A stretch of 64,000 nt of DNA, taken from assembly GCF_017834145.1 (NCBI RefSeq), contig NZ_JAFIDA010000001.1, positions 558,001 through 622,000 on the forward strand, written 5' to 3'. The DNA comes from Leucobacter exalbidus (GTDB lineage Bacteria > Actinomycetota > Actinomycetes > Actinomycetales > Microbacteriaceae). The notes beneath the pieces are model-generated. The model was not told where the DNA came from, searched no databases, and saw only the letters and a program-made list of their open reading frames with translations. A program made the position numbers and the translations under genes. Shown piece after piece: positions 20,916 to 30,754 of this stretch (the stretch's first letter is position 1; the number at the start of each line of letters is the position of its first letter).

Positions 20916-21638
20916 TTACTGCCGCGACACCCCGAGTGAACGCAGCCCGCGCTCAAGGTGCCACTGTGCGTAGGCGGCGGCGATACCCGAGGCCTGTTCC
21001 CGGTGGCGCTCGCTCGCGGCAACCGCGGTCTCCCAATCGCCCTCGAGCAATGCGCTCAACAACGCCACGCTCTCGGGGTCGAGCCGTGGCGGGCCCGCCA
21101 TACGGCAGTCTTCGCACAACACCCCGCCGGCTTGCACCGAGACGACGGTGTGCGGGCCCGGGGCTCCGCAGCTCACGCAGTGCGTGAACACCGGGGTCCA
21201 GCCCGCGGCAGACATCGCTCGCAACAGGTAGCCGTCGCGCACCAAATCGGAGGCGATCTTGCCGGCGGCCAGGGTGCGCAGCGCCCCGATCAGCAGCGCA
21301 TACAGCGGCAGCGACACCCCGCCCTCGCCCAGACGCTCGGCCGTCTCAACAATCGCGCTGCCGGCGCGGTAGCGGTCGTAGTCGGCGCTAATCTGCGCCC
21401 CGTATGATCCGAGGGTCTCTGCCTGGGTGATGGTGTCGAGTGTGCGGCCCTCGAAACACTGCAGGTCGACGACCATAAACGGTTCGAGCCGCGCCCCAAA
21501 TTTTGAGGTGGTGCGCCGCACGCCCTTGGCCACCGCGCGCAGCAAACCCCGGCTGCGGGTAAACAGCGTAACGATGCGGTCAGCTTCGCCGAGCTTGTGC
21601 GTACGCAAGACGACGCCTTCTTCGCGGTAGAGGGGCAC
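20916..21638 (-). CDS. recO: DNA repair protein RecO
   Basis: A recombination mediator (240 residues) of the RecFOR pathway. The N-terminal OB fold starts [22 protein letters not shown], and the zinc-binding CVSCG and CEDCR pair lies in the C-terminal half. GTG 21638 matches the usual family start, but its GGGGGAG is very close; ATG 21656 would add six residues. It is followed by uppS. Confidence 0.92.
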   Translation of the reverse strand: MPLYREEGVVLRTHKLGEADRIVTLFTRSRGLLRAVAKGVRRTTSKFGARLEPFMVVDLQCFEGRTLDTITQAETLGSYGAQISADYDRYRAGSAIVETAERLGEGGVSLPLYALLIGALRTLAAGKIASDLVRDGYLLRAMSAAGWTPVFTHCVSCGAPGPHTVVSVQAGGVLCEDCRMAGPPRLDPESVALLSALLEGDWETAVAASERHREQASGIAAAYAQWHLERGLRSLGVSRQ

Positions 21639-21765
21639 TCCCCCAGTATCTCGCATGCGCGGGCGCCCAGGCTGAGCCCGCGCCCATCGCCCGCCACCGC
21701 TTGCCATCGCCGCCCACCGCGCGCTCAGGCTCCCTGGGCGTGGTCAACTATGAGGCTTCAGACTG

Positions 21766-22575
21766 ATGCGCGAAAATAGAGAGGTGCTTGACGAGACGTT
21801 CAGAATTGCCCTCCCCATCGACCTGATTGCCGCTGCCGTTGGCAGCCTGCAGGGTGCCATGTTTGCGGCGGGCTTCAAACGCATCGATCTGCTGGGTGTT
21901 GCGATGATCGGTATCTTCTCGGGCATCGGCGGCGGTTTCTTGCGCGATATTTTGTTGGGCATCAGCCCGGCCGCGTTCTCTAACAACCTGTACCTCATTG
22001 TTGGCACGCTCGCCGCGTTCTTGGGGATGCTGCTGGCGAGGTTCCTCGAAAAAGTAGACCCCGTCATCACCGTGTTTGACGCGATCAGCATCGGCCTGTT
22101 TGGCGCGCTGGGCACGACGAAGGCGCTCTCATTTGGGCTGCCCGTGGTGCCCTCGATCTTCATTGGCACGGTCGCTGCCGTAGGCGGCGGTGTGCTGCGA
22201 GACCTAATGCTCAACATTCCGATCGCGCTGATGCACGTCGGTTCGCTCTACGCCGTCGCCGGCCTCGCAGGCGTCAGCACGCTTGTGGTGCTGCTCTCCT
22301 TCGATGTTCCCGTGATGATCGCGGGCATCGTGTGCGTCGTGGTGACCACGGTGCTGCGGCTGCTCGCGGTGCGCTTCGGCTGGAGCCTGCCTGAGCAGCG
22401 CACGCTCAGCCGCATCCAACTGCGCAGGCAACGCCAGGTGCAGCAGGCCGTCGAAGAAGCACTGGCGACCGGCACAATTACGCTGCCCGATCTGCAAACG
22501 CTCAACGATCTCGCCGCAGACGAGGCCGAGGGCGACATCAGGCCCGACCCGAATGACACGCCCAGCGCACGCTGA
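21766..22575 (+). CDS. TRIC-type cation channel family protein (UPF0126/YadS)
   Basis: A membrane protein of 269 residues with seven hydrophobic segments in two repeated halves. Each half has the GGG-x(2)-RD signature (GIGGGFLRDILLG and VGGGVLRDLMLN) that marks bacterial TRIC channels. These conduct K+ or other small cations in studied homologues. The last 60 residues form a charged, likely cytoplasmic tail. It is divergent from recO. Confidence 0.88.
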   Translation: MRENREVLDETFRIALPIDLIAAAVGSLQGAMFAAGFKRIDLLGVAMIGIFSGIGGGFLRDILLGISPAAFSNNLYLIVGTLAAFLGMLLARFLEKVDPVITVFDAISIGLFGALGTTKALSFGLPVVPSIFIGTVAAVGGGVLRDLMLNIPIALMHVGSLYAVAGLAGVSTLVVLLSFDVPVMIAGIVCVVVTTVLRLLAVRFGWSLPEQRTLSRIQLRRQRQVQQAVEEALATGTITLPDLQTLNDLAADEAEGDIRPDPNDTPSAR

Positions 22576-22608
22576 TCCGGATCAGCCAGCCGCCGTGCGC
22601 CCGGGCAG

Positions 22609-23199
22609 TTAGCGGCTGGGCCTGCGTTTTTGACCGGCGCGCGCCTCAGCTTCACGCCACGCGCGCTGCGCCGGGGTCTCGTTCGTGGGGGCAGTGCCCT
22701 TCCCCACGCGATCGGGTGCGCCACCGCGCCCCAGATGCCAAGCGTGCGTAATCGCGAGCGCGAGAGCATCGGCGGCGTCGGCGGGTTTGGGCGGTGCGCC
22801 GAGACCCAGCAGCCGCGTCACCATCGTGGTGACCTGTGCTTTATCGGCGCTACCGTAGCCCGTGACCTGGGCTTTCACTTCGTTGGGCGTGTATAACGCC
22901 ACGGGAATATCGCGCTGGGCGGCCAGAAACATGACCACCCCGCTGATCTGGGCAACGCCCATCACACTGGGGAGGTTCTGCTGCGCAAACACGCGCTCGA
23001 GCGCAATCGCGTCGGGCTTCTCGCCGTCGAATAAGCGCTCGAGCGACGAGCCCAGCCGCAGCAGTCTGCGCGGCAAAATTTCGTCGGCAGAGCTGCCGAG
23101 CACCTCGACGTGTTCGAACACGACGCGGCGCCCCACCCCAGATGAGACGATCCCGACCCCACAACGAGTGAGGCCGGGATCGATTCCAATAACGCGCAC
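22609..23199 (-). CDS. ruvC: Holliday junction resolvase RuvC
   Basis: An endonuclease of 196 residues that cuts four-way DNA junctions. The acidic catalytic residues appear in VIGIDPGLTRCG, ALERVFAQQN and DAADALALAITH. It begins with GTG 23199, one base after the yebC stop. The C-terminus has a basic 35-residue extension. The ruvA and ruvB genes usually follow in relatives but do not lie in this window; the next gene downstream is the channel on the other strand. Confidence 0.95.
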   Translation of the reverse strand: MRVIGIDPGLTRCGVGIVSSGVGRRVVFEHVEVLGSSADEILPRRLLRLGSSLERLFDGEKPDAIALERVFAQQNLPSVMGVAQISGVVMFLAAQRDIPVALYTPNEVKAQVTGYGSADKAQVTTMVTRLLGLGAPPKPADAADALALAITHAWHLGRGGAPDRVGKGTAPTNETPAQRAWREAEARAGQKRRPSR

Positions 23200-23200
23200 G

Positions 23201-23965
23201 TTACTCGTCGTTCGCCAATTCTTCCTGCACCGCAGCGGTCAGGTCGAAGTTTGAGAACACGTTCTGCACGTCGTCGCTGTCTTCGAGTGAGTCGATGATG
23301 CGGAACACCTTGCGTGCGGTGTCAGCGTCGATCTCAACCTTGAGGCTCGGCACGAACTCGGCCTCAGCCGAGTCGTATTCGATGCCCGCAGCAACGAGCG
23401 CGTCGCGCGTCGCGGTCAGGTCGCTGGCCTCGGTGATGACCTCGAAAGCTTCGCCGTTGGGCGTTGCGTTCACTTCTTCAGCACCGGCTTCGAGCACGGC
23501 CATCAGCACATCATCTTCGGTCGTGCCCTCGGACGGAACCGTGAGCACACCCTTGCGGGCGAAGTTGTACGCCACGCTACCGGGGTCGGCGAGCGTTGCG
23601 CCGTTGCGGCTGAGTGCACCGCGCACCTCTGCGGCGGCACGGTTCTTGTTATCGGTGAGGCACTCGACCATGAGCGCTACGCCGTTGGGGCCGTACGCTT
23701 CGTACATGATCGTCGTGTACTCAACGACTTCACCGTCGAGGCCAGCGCCACGCTTGATCGCGCGATCGATGTTGTCGCCGGGAACCGAGTTCTTCTTAGC
23801 CTTGTGCACAGCCTCGCCGAGGGCGGGGTTGCCAGAGATATCGGGGCCGCCAATGCGCGCAGCAACCTCGATCACCTTGATGTACTTCGCAAACGCCTTT
23901 GCGCGACGCGAATCAAGGATGGCCTTCTTGTGCTTAGTGGTTGCCCACTTGGAGTGTCCTGACAC
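23201..23965 (-). CDS. yebC: YebC/PmpR-family DNA-binding regulatory protein
   Basis: A 254-residue protein with the family start [23 protein letters not shown] and the conserved [19 protein letters not shown] and [14 protein letters not shown]. Family members bind DNA, and some act in translation of proline-rich stretches. The neighbours ruvC and, further up, thrS fit the actinobacterial order. Confidence 0.93.
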   Translation of the reverse strand: MSGHSKWATTKHKKAILDSRRAKAFAKYIKVIEVAARIGGPDISGNPALGEAVHKAKKNSVPGDNIDRAIKRGAGLDGEVVEYTTIMYEAYGPNGVALMVECLTDNKNRAAAEVRGALSRNGATLADPGSVAYNFARKGVLTVPSEGTTEDDVLMAVLEAGAEEVNATPNGEAFEVITEASDLTATRDALVAAGIEYDSAEAEFVPSLKVEIDADTARKVFRIIDSLEDSDDVQNVFSNFDLTAAVQEELANDE

Positions 23966-24023
23966 CGGAGCTCCTCTTTCTTCAGTTCAAACGTTGAATA
24001 TCAGTCTATGCATTGAAGCAGAT

Positions 24024-24042
24024 GCCGCGGGAAACCCGCGGC
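24024..24042 (-). terminator. Short GC hairpin after HIT gene
   Basis: GCCGCGGG and CCCGCGGC form an 8-bp stem around AAA, between the HIT stop (24063) and the yebC start. It has no T-tract. Confidence 0.5.
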
Positions 24043-24062
24043 GGGCCTGCCACCCCCGGGTC

Positions 24063-24605
24063 CTATGGGTGTGTCCAGGCAGCGGCGACGGCGTCTCGCA
24101 CGTCGCCGAGGAGTTGCGGCATAGCCTTTGTCTTCGCGATGATCGGGAAGAAGTTTGCGTCTGACGTCCACCTGGGGACGATGTGCTGGTGCAGGTGCGC
24201 GGCGATGCCGGCCCCGGCAACCTCGCCCTGGTTCATCCCCAGGTTGAAGCCGTCGCAGTGCAGCGCTTCGCGCGCTGCTGCCATGCCATGCTGAGTGAGC
24301 GCGCCGATCTCGGCGATCTCTTCGGCAGTAGCCTCCTCGTAACTGGCGATGTGCCGGTACGGGCAGACCAGCATGTGACCGCTGTTATACGGAAACAAGT
24401 TGAGCAGCACGAATGCGGTTTTGCCGCGCGCGACGATCAGCGCGTCGGCATCACCCTTCGACGGCGCCTCGCAAAAGGGGCAGTCGGTGTGGTCAGGCTG
24501 TTGATGGTCTGACACGTACACCATGCGGTGCGGCACCCACAGCCGCTGTGTCTCGTCAGGCGAGCCCACAGCGGCCGTGGTGGCGAGGGTTTCTATTCCG
24601 TCCAC
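24063..24605 (-). CDS. HIT-family nucleotide hydrolase/transferase
   Basis: A 180-residue HIT protein. The catalytic His triad is [10 protein letters not shown], and CPFCEA near residue 43 plus [17 protein letters not shown] are typical of the Ap4A phosphorylase-like branch. The start ATG 24605 overlaps the thrS end by 13 bases, so it is coupled to thrS. The substrate is probably a dinucleoside polyphosphate or an AMP-linked compound. Confidence 0.9.
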   Translation of the reverse strand: MDGIETLATTAAVGSPDETQRLWVPHRMVYVSDHQQPDHTDCPFCEAPSKGDADALIVARGKTAFVLLNLFPYNSGHMLVCPYRHIASYEEATAEEIAEIGALTQHGMAAAREALHCDGFNLGMNQGEVAGAGIAAHLHQHIVPRWTSDANFFPIIAKTKAMPQLLGDVRDAVAAAWTHP

Positions 24606-26560
24606 GCCGTCGACACCTGGTCATGGTTCGCGATCGCCGCGGTGATGCGCTCAATCGCTTCAGCAACGGGCACACCGTTGAGCTGCGTGCCATCACGGAA
24701 GCGGAAGCTGACGGCGCCCGCGGCGCGGTCGTCTTCACCAGCGATGAGCTGGAACGGAACCTTGGCCTTGGTGTGCGTGCGAATCTTCTTCGGCATGCGG
24801 TCGTCGGCGTGATCGACCTCAGCGCGTACCCCGCGGGCCCGCAGCTGAGCGATGACGTCGTCGAGGTACTCACCGTACTGTTCGGCCACGGGAATACCCA
24901 CGACCTGCACCGGCGAGAGCCATACGGGGAAGGCGCCTGCGTAGTGCTCGAGCAGAATCGCGAAGAAACGCTCAACCGAACCGAGCAGTGCACGGTGGAT
25001 CATGACGGGCTGCTTGCGCGTGCCGTCTGCCGCTGCGTAGTCGAGCTCGAACAGTGCAGGCTGGTTGAAGTCGAGCTGCACGGTCGACAGCTGCCAGGTG
25101 CGGCCAATCGCGTCGCGCGCCTGCACCGAGATCTTGGGGCCGTAGAACGCGGCTCCACCGGGGTCAGCCACGAGCTCGAGACCCGACTCTTCGCCGACCT
25201 CGCGCAGCGTCTGCTCGGCTTCTGCCCACTGCTCTTCAGTGCCCACTGACTTCTCGGGGTCACGCGTCGACAACTCGAGGTAGAAATCGTTCAAGCCGTA
25301 GGCCCGCAACGTGTCAAACACGAAGTTGAGCTGGCTCTTGATTTCGCCCTTGACCTGCTCGTCGGTGACGTAGATGTGAGCGTCATCCTGCGTCAAGCCG
25401 CGCACACGGGTCAGACCGGCCAGCGTGCCGCTCTTCTCGTAGCGGTACACGGTGCCGAACTCGGCGAGACGCAGGGGCAGCTCGCGGTAGCTGCGGGCGC
25501 GTGCGCGGAAGATCAGGTTGTGGAACGGGCAGTTCATGGGCTTCAGGTAGTAATCCTGGCCCGGCTTGATCGTCTCGCCCGTCTCCTCGTTGACCACCGA
25601 GTCGAGGTGCATCGCGGGGAACATGCCGTCCTTGTACCAAGCCAGGTGCTGGCTGGTCTCAAAGAGCGTGCCCTTGGTGATGTGCGGCGTGTTGACGACG
25701 TCGTAGCCGTGCTTCAGCAGCTCCGAGCGCATGAACGTCTCGATCTCGTGCCGAATGATGCCACCCTTGGGGTGGAACACGGCGAGGCCCGAGCCGATCT
25801 CGTCAGGGAAACTGAAGAGATCCATCTCGACACCGAGCTTGCGGTGGTCGCGCTTCGCGGCCTCCTCAAGACGCGTCTGGTACGCACGCAGCTCGTCCTT
25901 CGTGGCCCACGCGGTGCCATACACGCGCTGCAGCATGGGGTTCTTCTCGCTGCCGCGCCAGTATGCACCGGCCGAGCGCATCAGCGCCCAACCGTTACCG
26001 AGCACGCGGGTGGAGGGCACGTGGGGGCCGCGGCAGAGATCCTTCCAGCAGACCTCGCCGGTCTTGGGATCGACGTTGTCGTAGATCGTGAGCTCGGCGC
26101 CGCCGACCTCAACGCTCTCGTTGTCGTCGCCCGTTGATCCGCCCTTGAGGCCGATCAGTTCAAGCTTGTAGGGCTCGTTTGCGAGCTCTTCACGAGCTTC
26201 GTCCTCGCTCACAACGCGGCGCACGAAGCGCTGGCCCTGCTTCACGATGCGCTGCATTTCCTTCTCGAGGGCCTTGAGGTCCTCGGGGGTGAACGGCGCT
26301 TCGGGATCGAAGTCGTAGTAGAAACCGTCGTTAATGGGCGGGCCAATACCGAGCTTGGTTTCGGGGTTGATGCGCTGTACGGCCTGCGCGAGCACGTGCG
26401 CGGCAGAGTGGCGCAGAATGTTCAGGCCGTCTTCGGAGTCGATGAACACCGGCTCAACCGTGTTGCTATCGGTAACCTCGACAGCGAGATCTTTCAACTC
26501 GCCGTCGACGCGCATAGCGACGATCGCGCGATCGGTGAACAGTGAGAAGCCATCGGCCAC
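24593..26560 (-). CDS. thrS: Threonine--tRNA ligase
   Basis: A class II synthetase of 655 residues. The N-terminal TGS domain is followed by the editing domain with [12 protein letters not shown], the class II motifs [24 protein letters not shown] and [14 protein letters not shown], zinc ligands including the Cys in MNCPFH, and the C-terminal anticodon-binding domain ([17 protein letters not shown]). The length is normal. No T-box leader is evident in the 91 bases between it and the ABC-F gene. Confidence 0.96.
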   Translation of the reverse strand: MADGFSLFTDRAIVAMRVDGELKDLAVEVTDSNTVEPVFIDSEDGLNILRHSAAHVLAQAVQRINPETKLGIGPPINDGFYYDFDPEAPFTPEDLKALEKEMQRIVKQGQRFVRRVVSEDEAREELANEPYKLELIGLKGGSTGDDNESVEVGGAELTIYDNVDPKTGEVCWKDLCRGPHVPSTRVLGNGWALMRSAGAYWRGSEKNPMLQRVYGTAWATKDELRAYQTRLEEAAKRDHRKLGVEMDLFSFPDEIGSGLAVFHPKGGIIRHEIETFMRSELLKHGYDVVNTPHITKGTLFETSQHLAWYKDGMFPAMHLDSVVNEETGETIKPGQDYYLKPMNCPFHNLIFRARARSYRELPLRLAEFGTVYRYEKSGTLAGLTRVRGLTQDDAHIYVTDEQVKGEIKSQLNFVFDTLRAYGLNDFYLELSTRDPEKSVGTEEQWAEAEQTLREVGEESGLELVADPGGAAFYGPKISVQARDAIGRTWQLSTVQLDFNQPALFELDYAAADGTRKQPVMIHRALLGSVERFFAILLEHYAGAFPVWLSPVQVVGIPVAEQYGEYLDDVIAQLRARGVRAEVDHADDRMPKKIRTHTKAKVPFQLIAGEDDRAAGAVSFRFRDGTQLNGVPVAEAIERITAAIANHDQVSTAWTE

Positions 26561-26651
26561 TGGGGCACACTCCTTCTAAGGTCGGAAGCTAACCCAACGA
26601 TTCTATCGGAACAGCCATCGGTTTCTTTGAGCGCGAGCCCCACGGTGTGCC

Positions 26652-28448
26652 TTACTTAGGCGAGACAGGGGTGAGCGAGAGCCGGATCCCCCGCCATCGA
26701 TCCTGCAGCCAGCGGTCGTGAGACGCCACGATGACCGCCCCGCGATAGCCCTCAAGCGCGTGTTCCAGCTCGGTGGCCAAGGTAAGGGAGAGATGATTTG
26801 TCGGCTCGTCGAGCAGCAACAGATCGGGTGGGCTCGCGAGCACGATCGCGAGCGAGAGGCGTTGCTGTTGCCCCAGGCTGAGCTGATTGACCGGGCGCAG
26901 CTCAAGCTCGGCCTGCAACAGCCCGAAGGTCGACAGCGGCAATGCCTCGGCCTGCTCCCACCCCACGGCGTCGCTATACGCTTGCTGGGCGGTGAGCGCT
27001 GCACCGCGCCCCTGTGGGTCGGCGATGCGCACTCGCTGTGAGAGTAACCCGATGCTGAGGCCTGGGGCCGTAATGCAGCCGCCTGAGCTGGGCTGCAGCT
27101 CCCCCGCAATCAAGGCGACCAACGTCGACTTACCGGCCCCGTTGGGGCCGGTAAGCAGCAGCTTCTCCCCCGCGTGCAGGCTCAGATCAACGGGCACCAG
27201 CCTGCCGTCGACCGCGGCCCGGCTGAGTTCGACGATCGGGCCGCTCAAGAGTGCCGGCGGCGCTTCAGCGTGCAGCGATTCGGGTCGCTCGCTGGGCTTC
27301 CCGCTTCTCCCCACATTGAGCCCCGCAAACGTGAGCTCTGTGACTGGCGCACGCAGCTGCGATGCCTCGAGCGTTTCGAGGCGAGACCGTGCGTCATTCA
27401 CCCGCCGCGCCACCACGCGGGCATTGCGATCGGCATAGAACTTCTGCGCCGCGCGGGTCTCGGTGCGCGGTCGCCATTCCGCGTGCCCCACCTGTTGATT
27501 GGCACCGACCCCCGCACGCAGTCGTTTCAGTTCGAGCTGCTCGTCACGATATTGTCTCTCCCACCGTGCCCGTGCCTGCGTTCTGGCGGCAAGATACGCG
27601 CTATAGCTGCCGGTAAATTTCGTGATCCCGGCCCCTGATCCGGCGCCTGGTGCGCCTCGCTCCTCAGCAAGCTGCTGCGGCAGCGGTGCCGGATCAAGAT
27701 CAACCAAGCTGGTCGCCGCGGCATCGAGGAAGGCCCGGTCGTGGCTCGCAAACAGTACGGGGCCGCGCCAGTGCGTGATCACCCGCAGCAGGTACTCGGT
27801 GGCGGCGGCGTCCAGATGATTCGTGGGCTCATCGAGCAGCAGCACGTCGGGCGCGCGCAGTAACAGCCATGCCAGCGAGAGCCTCGCGAGCTGTCCACCC
27901 GACAGCTCATCGGTTGGCCGTGTACGGTCGAGGTCCGCCAACCCGAGGCCAGAAAGCATGCTCGAGGTGCGTGAATCTGCGGTCCATGCATCGAGACGTT
28001 CTGCTTCATCAAGCGCGAGCGAGTATGCCTCAACCACCGCAGCGTCAAACGGCGCGGTGGCCAAGGCGGCCGCGGCCCGATCCACCTCGGCAACGGCGTG
28101 TCGCGCCCGCGCGATGGCGGCTTCGAGTGCGTCGTCCACGGTGTCTGTGGCGGCGAAGGGTGACGTCTGGTGCAGCAACCCAATGGTCGCTGCACCATGC
28201 ATGTCACCGCCGGCAATTTCGATGATGCCGTGATCGGGCTCGATTAGCCCGGCAGCGGCACGCAGCAGCGTTGACTTGCCCGACCCGTTCTCGGCAATCA
28301 GACCGAGGCGATCACCGGCCGCCACCGTGAACGAGATGTCGGTGAGCACACGACGTGCAGCGAAGCTGACCGAAAGCGAGTCAACGCGTAAGTGCAACGA
28401 CGCCGTGGACGACGTGGTGGGTACAACAAATGGGGGCAATGCAGACAT
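26652..28448 (-). CDS. ABC-F family ATPase (ribosome-associated, possible antibiotic resistance)
   Basis: Two ABC domains in one chain of 598 residues with no membrane segments. The first has AENGSGKST, LSGGQLARLSLAW and LLLDEPTNHLD; the second has GPNGAGKST, LSLGQQQRLSLA and LLLDEPTNHLS. The linker carries the Arg/Lys-rich helical region expected of ribosome-binding ABC-F proteins. Some relatives protect the ribosome from macrolide-type drugs, others are housekeeping translation factors; the sequence alone does not decide. ATG 28448 (MSALPPFV) is preferred to the GTG/ATG 51 bases upstream. Confidence 0.88.
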   Translation of the reverse strand: MSALPPFVVPTTSSTASLHLRVDSLSVSFAARRVLTDISFTVAAGDRLGLIAENGSGKSTLLRAAAGLIEPDHGIIEIAGGDMHGAATIGLLHQTSPFAATDTVDDALEAAIARARHAVAEVDRAAAALATAPFDAAVVEAYSLALDEAERLDAWTADSRTSSMLSGLGLADLDRTRPTDELSGGQLARLSLAWLLLRAPDVLLLDEPTNHLDAAATEYLLRVITHWRGPVLFASHDRAFLDAAATSLVDLDPAPLPQQLAEERGAPGAGSGAGITKFTGSYSAYLAARTQARARWERQYRDEQLELKRLRAGVGANQQVGHAEWRPRTETRAAQKFYADRNARVVARRVNDARSRLETLEASQLRAPVTELTFAGLNVGRSGKPSERPESLHAEAPPALLSGPIVELSRAAVDGRLVPVDLSLHAGEKLLLTGPNGAGKSTLVALIAGELQPSSGGCITAPGLSIGLLSQRVRIADPQGRGAALTAQQAYSDAVGWEQAEALPLSTFGLLQAELELRPVNQLSLGQQQRLSLAIVLASPPDLLLLDEPTNHLSLTLATELEHALEGYRGAVIVASHDRWLQDRWRGIRLSLTPVSPK

Positions 28449-28571
28449 GGGGGCAACCTTGAGAATCGAAGATATCCCGCCGGGCGCTGCCACGGTCACG
28501 GGAAGGTCGAAATACTCAGGAGATCACGGGTTCAGAATACCAGGCAGATCCTATGTGCGCCAGAAAACGGC

Positions 28572-28630
28572 GTACCTTACGTATATTGATCGCGTAGCCC
28601 AAGTCGTGCCTCACATACTTTGATCGCATA
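28572..28630 (+). repeat. Left IS end: two tandem 25-bp repeats
   Basis: Copies at 28572-28596 and 28606-28630, 34 bases apart. The consensus starts GTGCCTCACRTA and ends TTGATCGCRTA. The outer copy is the more diverged at its start (GTACCTTAC). Confidence 0.85.
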
Positions 28631-28648
28631 CTTCTACGCTGAACGAGT

Positions 28649-29926
28649 ATGAACAAGGGCGTGGTGTCAGTGGCGACACGTATCGAAGTCACCAAACAAT
28701 TGAAGCAGGCCTACAAGACTGCTTCTCGCGCTGAGAAGTCCAAAATTCTGGACCAGTTCTGCGCGACTACCGGGATGTCACGCGTGACAGGCAGGCGCTA
28801 CCTGACCAGCCCACACCTCGGTACCAAGAACGTCACCCAGATCGACCATCGACGGCATCGACCGACCAAATACTCGGCCGCTTCCCAACGCGTGCTGGTG
28901 TGGCTGTGGCGAGTCATGATGTACCCCTGCGGGAAATACATGCAGCAGATGCTCCCCGAATGGATTCCCCGACTTGAAGCGCATCATGAACTCGTTTACG
29001 GGCGTCACGACTACAGCCCCGAGGTGCGAGCCGAACTGTTGCAGATGTCTGCCGCCACAATCGACCGATACTTACGCGAACACCGTCGGGCGTTGGAACT
29101 GAAGGGCATCTCAGCCACCCGGTCGGGCGCGCTGCTGCGCACCTCGATCACGATCCGGAAAGCCGGGGATGAAGCCGAACACGAGCCCGGGTTTATGGAG
29201 TGTGACACCGTCGCGCATTGCGGCCCAACACTCAAGGGCGAGTTCGCGAGAACCCTCACCGCGACCTGCGTATACACGGGGTGGACACACTTGGAAGTCC
29301 TCCGCAATAACGCGCGTGTACACATGATCGCCGCGCTCGATCGTCTCGAGAAAGCGTTGCCGTTTGATGTTGCCGGGCTCGACTGCGATAACGGCTCCGA
29401 GTTCATCAACGACCAAGTCGTGGCGTGGGCGGGTGAACGGAAGGTGTTCTTCACGAGGTCCCGGCCCTACAAGAAAAATGATCAAGCGGTCGTCGAGTCC
29501 AAGAACAATCACATCGGGCGCAAGTATGGCTTCTACTACCGCTACGACACCGCCGACGAACGAGACGTCCTCACGAAACTCTGGCAGGTGGTGATGTGGA
29601 AGATGAACTTCTTCACCCCCACGAGAAAGCCAGTCGGGTGGAGCGTGGATGGGCAGGGGCGCAGGCGGCGCGTGTATGACGCTCCGAGGACTCCGTATCA
29701 GCGGCTGCTCGATGCCGGGGTACTCTCCCACGCTCAAGAACGTGCACTGCGGGCACAGTATGCGAAACTCAACCCGGTCGAGCTGACCCGTGACATTGTC
29801 CGGTATCAGGGCATGCTCATCACCAAAGCACGATGGAAGACCGAGGTCCTCACGGCCGAGGTTGCAGACGCGAAGAAGAACCGGCGGAAACGACAGACCG
29901 GCGGCGTGAAGATTCGCTCCGCCTGA
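28649..29926 (+). CDS. DDE transposase with integrase core
   Basis: A 425-residue transposase. The likely catalytic triad is Asp186 (MECDTVAHCG), Asp247 (LDCDNGSEF) and Glu283 (QAVVESKNN), with 35 residues between the last two, the D-D-35-E spacing of the rve superfamily. The N-terminal 150 residues contain helix-turn-helix-like segments suited to binding the doubled end repeats. The IS family name is not certain to me. The frame is intact, so the element may be active. Confidence 0.88.
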   Translation: MNKGVVSVATRIEVTKQLKQAYKTASRAEKSKILDQFCATTGMSRVTGRRYLTSPHLGTKNVTQIDHRRHRPTKYSAASQRVLVWLWRVMMYPCGKYMQQMLPEWIPRLEAHHELVYGRHDYSPEVRAELLQMSAATIDRYLREHRRALELKGISATRSGALLRTSITIRKAGDEAEHEPGFMECDTVAHCGPTLKGEFARTLTATCVYTGWTHLEVLRNNARVHMIAALDRLEKALPFDVAGLDCDNGSEFINDQVVAWAGERKVFFTRSRPYKKNDQAVVESKNNHIGRKYGFYYRYDTADERDVLTKLWQVVMWKMNFFTPTRKPVGWSVDGQGRRRRVYDAPRTPYQRLLDAGVLSHAQERALRAQYAKLNPVELTRDIVRYQGMLITKARWKTEVLTAEVADAKKNRRKRQTGGVKIRSA

Positions 29927-29934
29927 GCCGAGGC

Positions 29935-29994
29935 TACGCGATCAAAGCACGTGAGGCACAAGTAGAGTTACGCGATCATCTTGACATGAGGCAC
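29935..29994 (-). repeat. Right IS end: two tandem repeats, inverted
   Basis: Copies at 29935-29959 and 29969-29994, also 34 bases apart, in inverted orientation to the left end. The inner copy matches the left inner copy in 22 or so of 25 positions; the outer has one extra base and a diverged centre. Confidence 0.85.
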
Positions 29995-30040
29995 TACGGA
30001 AAAATCGATACCGCCCCTTGGCGTTGATACCATCGAGCAC

Positions 30041-30544
30041 ATGGACGACCTTCGCATCCCTGAGCTTGAGTTTCGCGCTACTCGGGGGCGCTCGTTCGTG
30101 CTCTGGTTTCTCGCAATCGCGCTACTTCTCGGCGCGATCGCTTTTGCGTCGCTCATGATCTCGGCCACGATCGGTGCAGACATGGTCTGGGCGGGAGTTC
30201 CACTCCTCTTATTCTTTGCCGCGCTGATCGCATTCTTCTTTTGGCTCGCTATCGCGAATACAGGCGTCATTCTCGTACTGGGCCCCGAGGGCCTCCGCCA
30301 TAAAGACATGGCTGGGTGGATCACCGTCCCGTGGGGTGCGATCGTCGAAACATCAACGAAAACCAGATATGGCGAATGCGCGCTCATTCTCACCGCACCC
30401 GGCGCCATTTATCTCAACAGGCGTGCCCTGCGGCGCCGCACGTTACAGGTGCAGACCGAGCGCCTCAAGACGGGTGGCTACGACATCAAGGCTGAGATCG
30501 AACGTCGCATCTACCTCGCTCGAGGTGGCGTGCCGCTGGCGTAA
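30041..30544 (+). CDS. Small membrane protein with two TM helices
   Basis: A 167-residue protein. Two hydrophobic segments (residues 21-47 and 53-75) are followed by a soluble domain with VILVLGPEGLRHKDMAGWITVPWGAIVET, a pattern reminiscent of bacterial PH-like domains. No specific function is known. The insertion sequence ends 45 bases upstream, so the natural promoter may have been displaced. Confidence 0.6.
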   Translation: MDDLRIPELEFRATRGRSFVLWFLAIALLLGAIAFASLMISATIGADMVWAGVPLLLFFAALIAFFFWLAIANTGVILVLGPEGLRHKDMAGWITVPWGAIVETSTKTRYGECALILTAPGAIYLNRRALRRRTLQVQTERLKTGGYDIKAEIERRIYLARGGVPLA

Positions 30545-30566
30545 CGCCGATTTCGCCGGTGCTCAC

Positions 30567-30646
30567 GGCAGTTTGCCATGCATTTGCCATGCAAACCAAA
30601 AAGCCCCGGTTTTGCATTTCTGCAAAACCGGGGCTGATCAGGTATT
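30567..30646 (-). repeat. tRNA-Val 3'-flank repeat, copy 1
   Basis: Read on the minus strand, this flank of tRNA-Val(GAC) closely matches the 3' flank of the tRNA-Val(CAC) site at 45033-45113: both run AATACCTGATCAGCCCCGG, a terminator hairpin, then GGCAAATGCATGGCAA. Two tRNA-Val loci therefore share downstream DNA as well as the gene. Confidence 0.8.
30602..30635 (-). terminator. Intrinsic terminator after tRNA-Val(GAC)
   Basis: A perfect 15-bp stem AGCCCCGGTTTTGCA with its complement around TTTC, followed by TTTTT on the minus strand. Confidence 0.9.
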
Positions 30647-30653
30647 TCTCCTG

Positions 30654-30725
30654 TGCGCGATACTGGGATCGAACCAGTGACCCCTTCCGTGTCAGGGAAG
30701 TGCGCTACCGCTGCGCCAATCGCGC
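30654..30725 (-). tRNA. tRNA-Val(GAC)
   Basis: Acceptor GCGCGAT pairs with ATCGCGC, the anticodon stem CTTCC/GGAAG has the loop CTGACAC, giving GAC, and the T-arm is GTTCGATCC. It is last of a minus-strand Gly-Cys-Val cluster. Confidence 0.95.
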
Positions 30726-30754
30726 CTATATATTTTAGGCTATTCAGTTATGAG

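Larger units (their letters stand above)
28572..29994 (+). mobile_element. Insertion sequence with doubled terminal repeats
   Basis: A unit of about 1.42 kb holding one transposase gene. Both ends carry two tandem copies of a 25-26-bp motif, inverted relative to the other end. It lies between the ABC-F gene and a small membrane protein gene, 45 bases before the latter. The exact outer ends and target duplication are not certain; ACGG occurs just outside both ends (28567-28570 and 29996-29999) and may be the duplication. Confidence 0.85.

Noticed and set aside
24413-25249. 278-residue plus-strand frame
   Set aside because: Shadow of thrS and the HIT gene.
26561-26651. T-box leader or riboswitch near thrS
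   Set aside because: This 91-base gap is upstream of thrS but too short, with no T-box sequence or specifier hairpin visible.
29111-29737. 208-residue minus-strand frame inside the IS
   Set aside because: Antisense to the transposase catalytic core; no known second IS protein.
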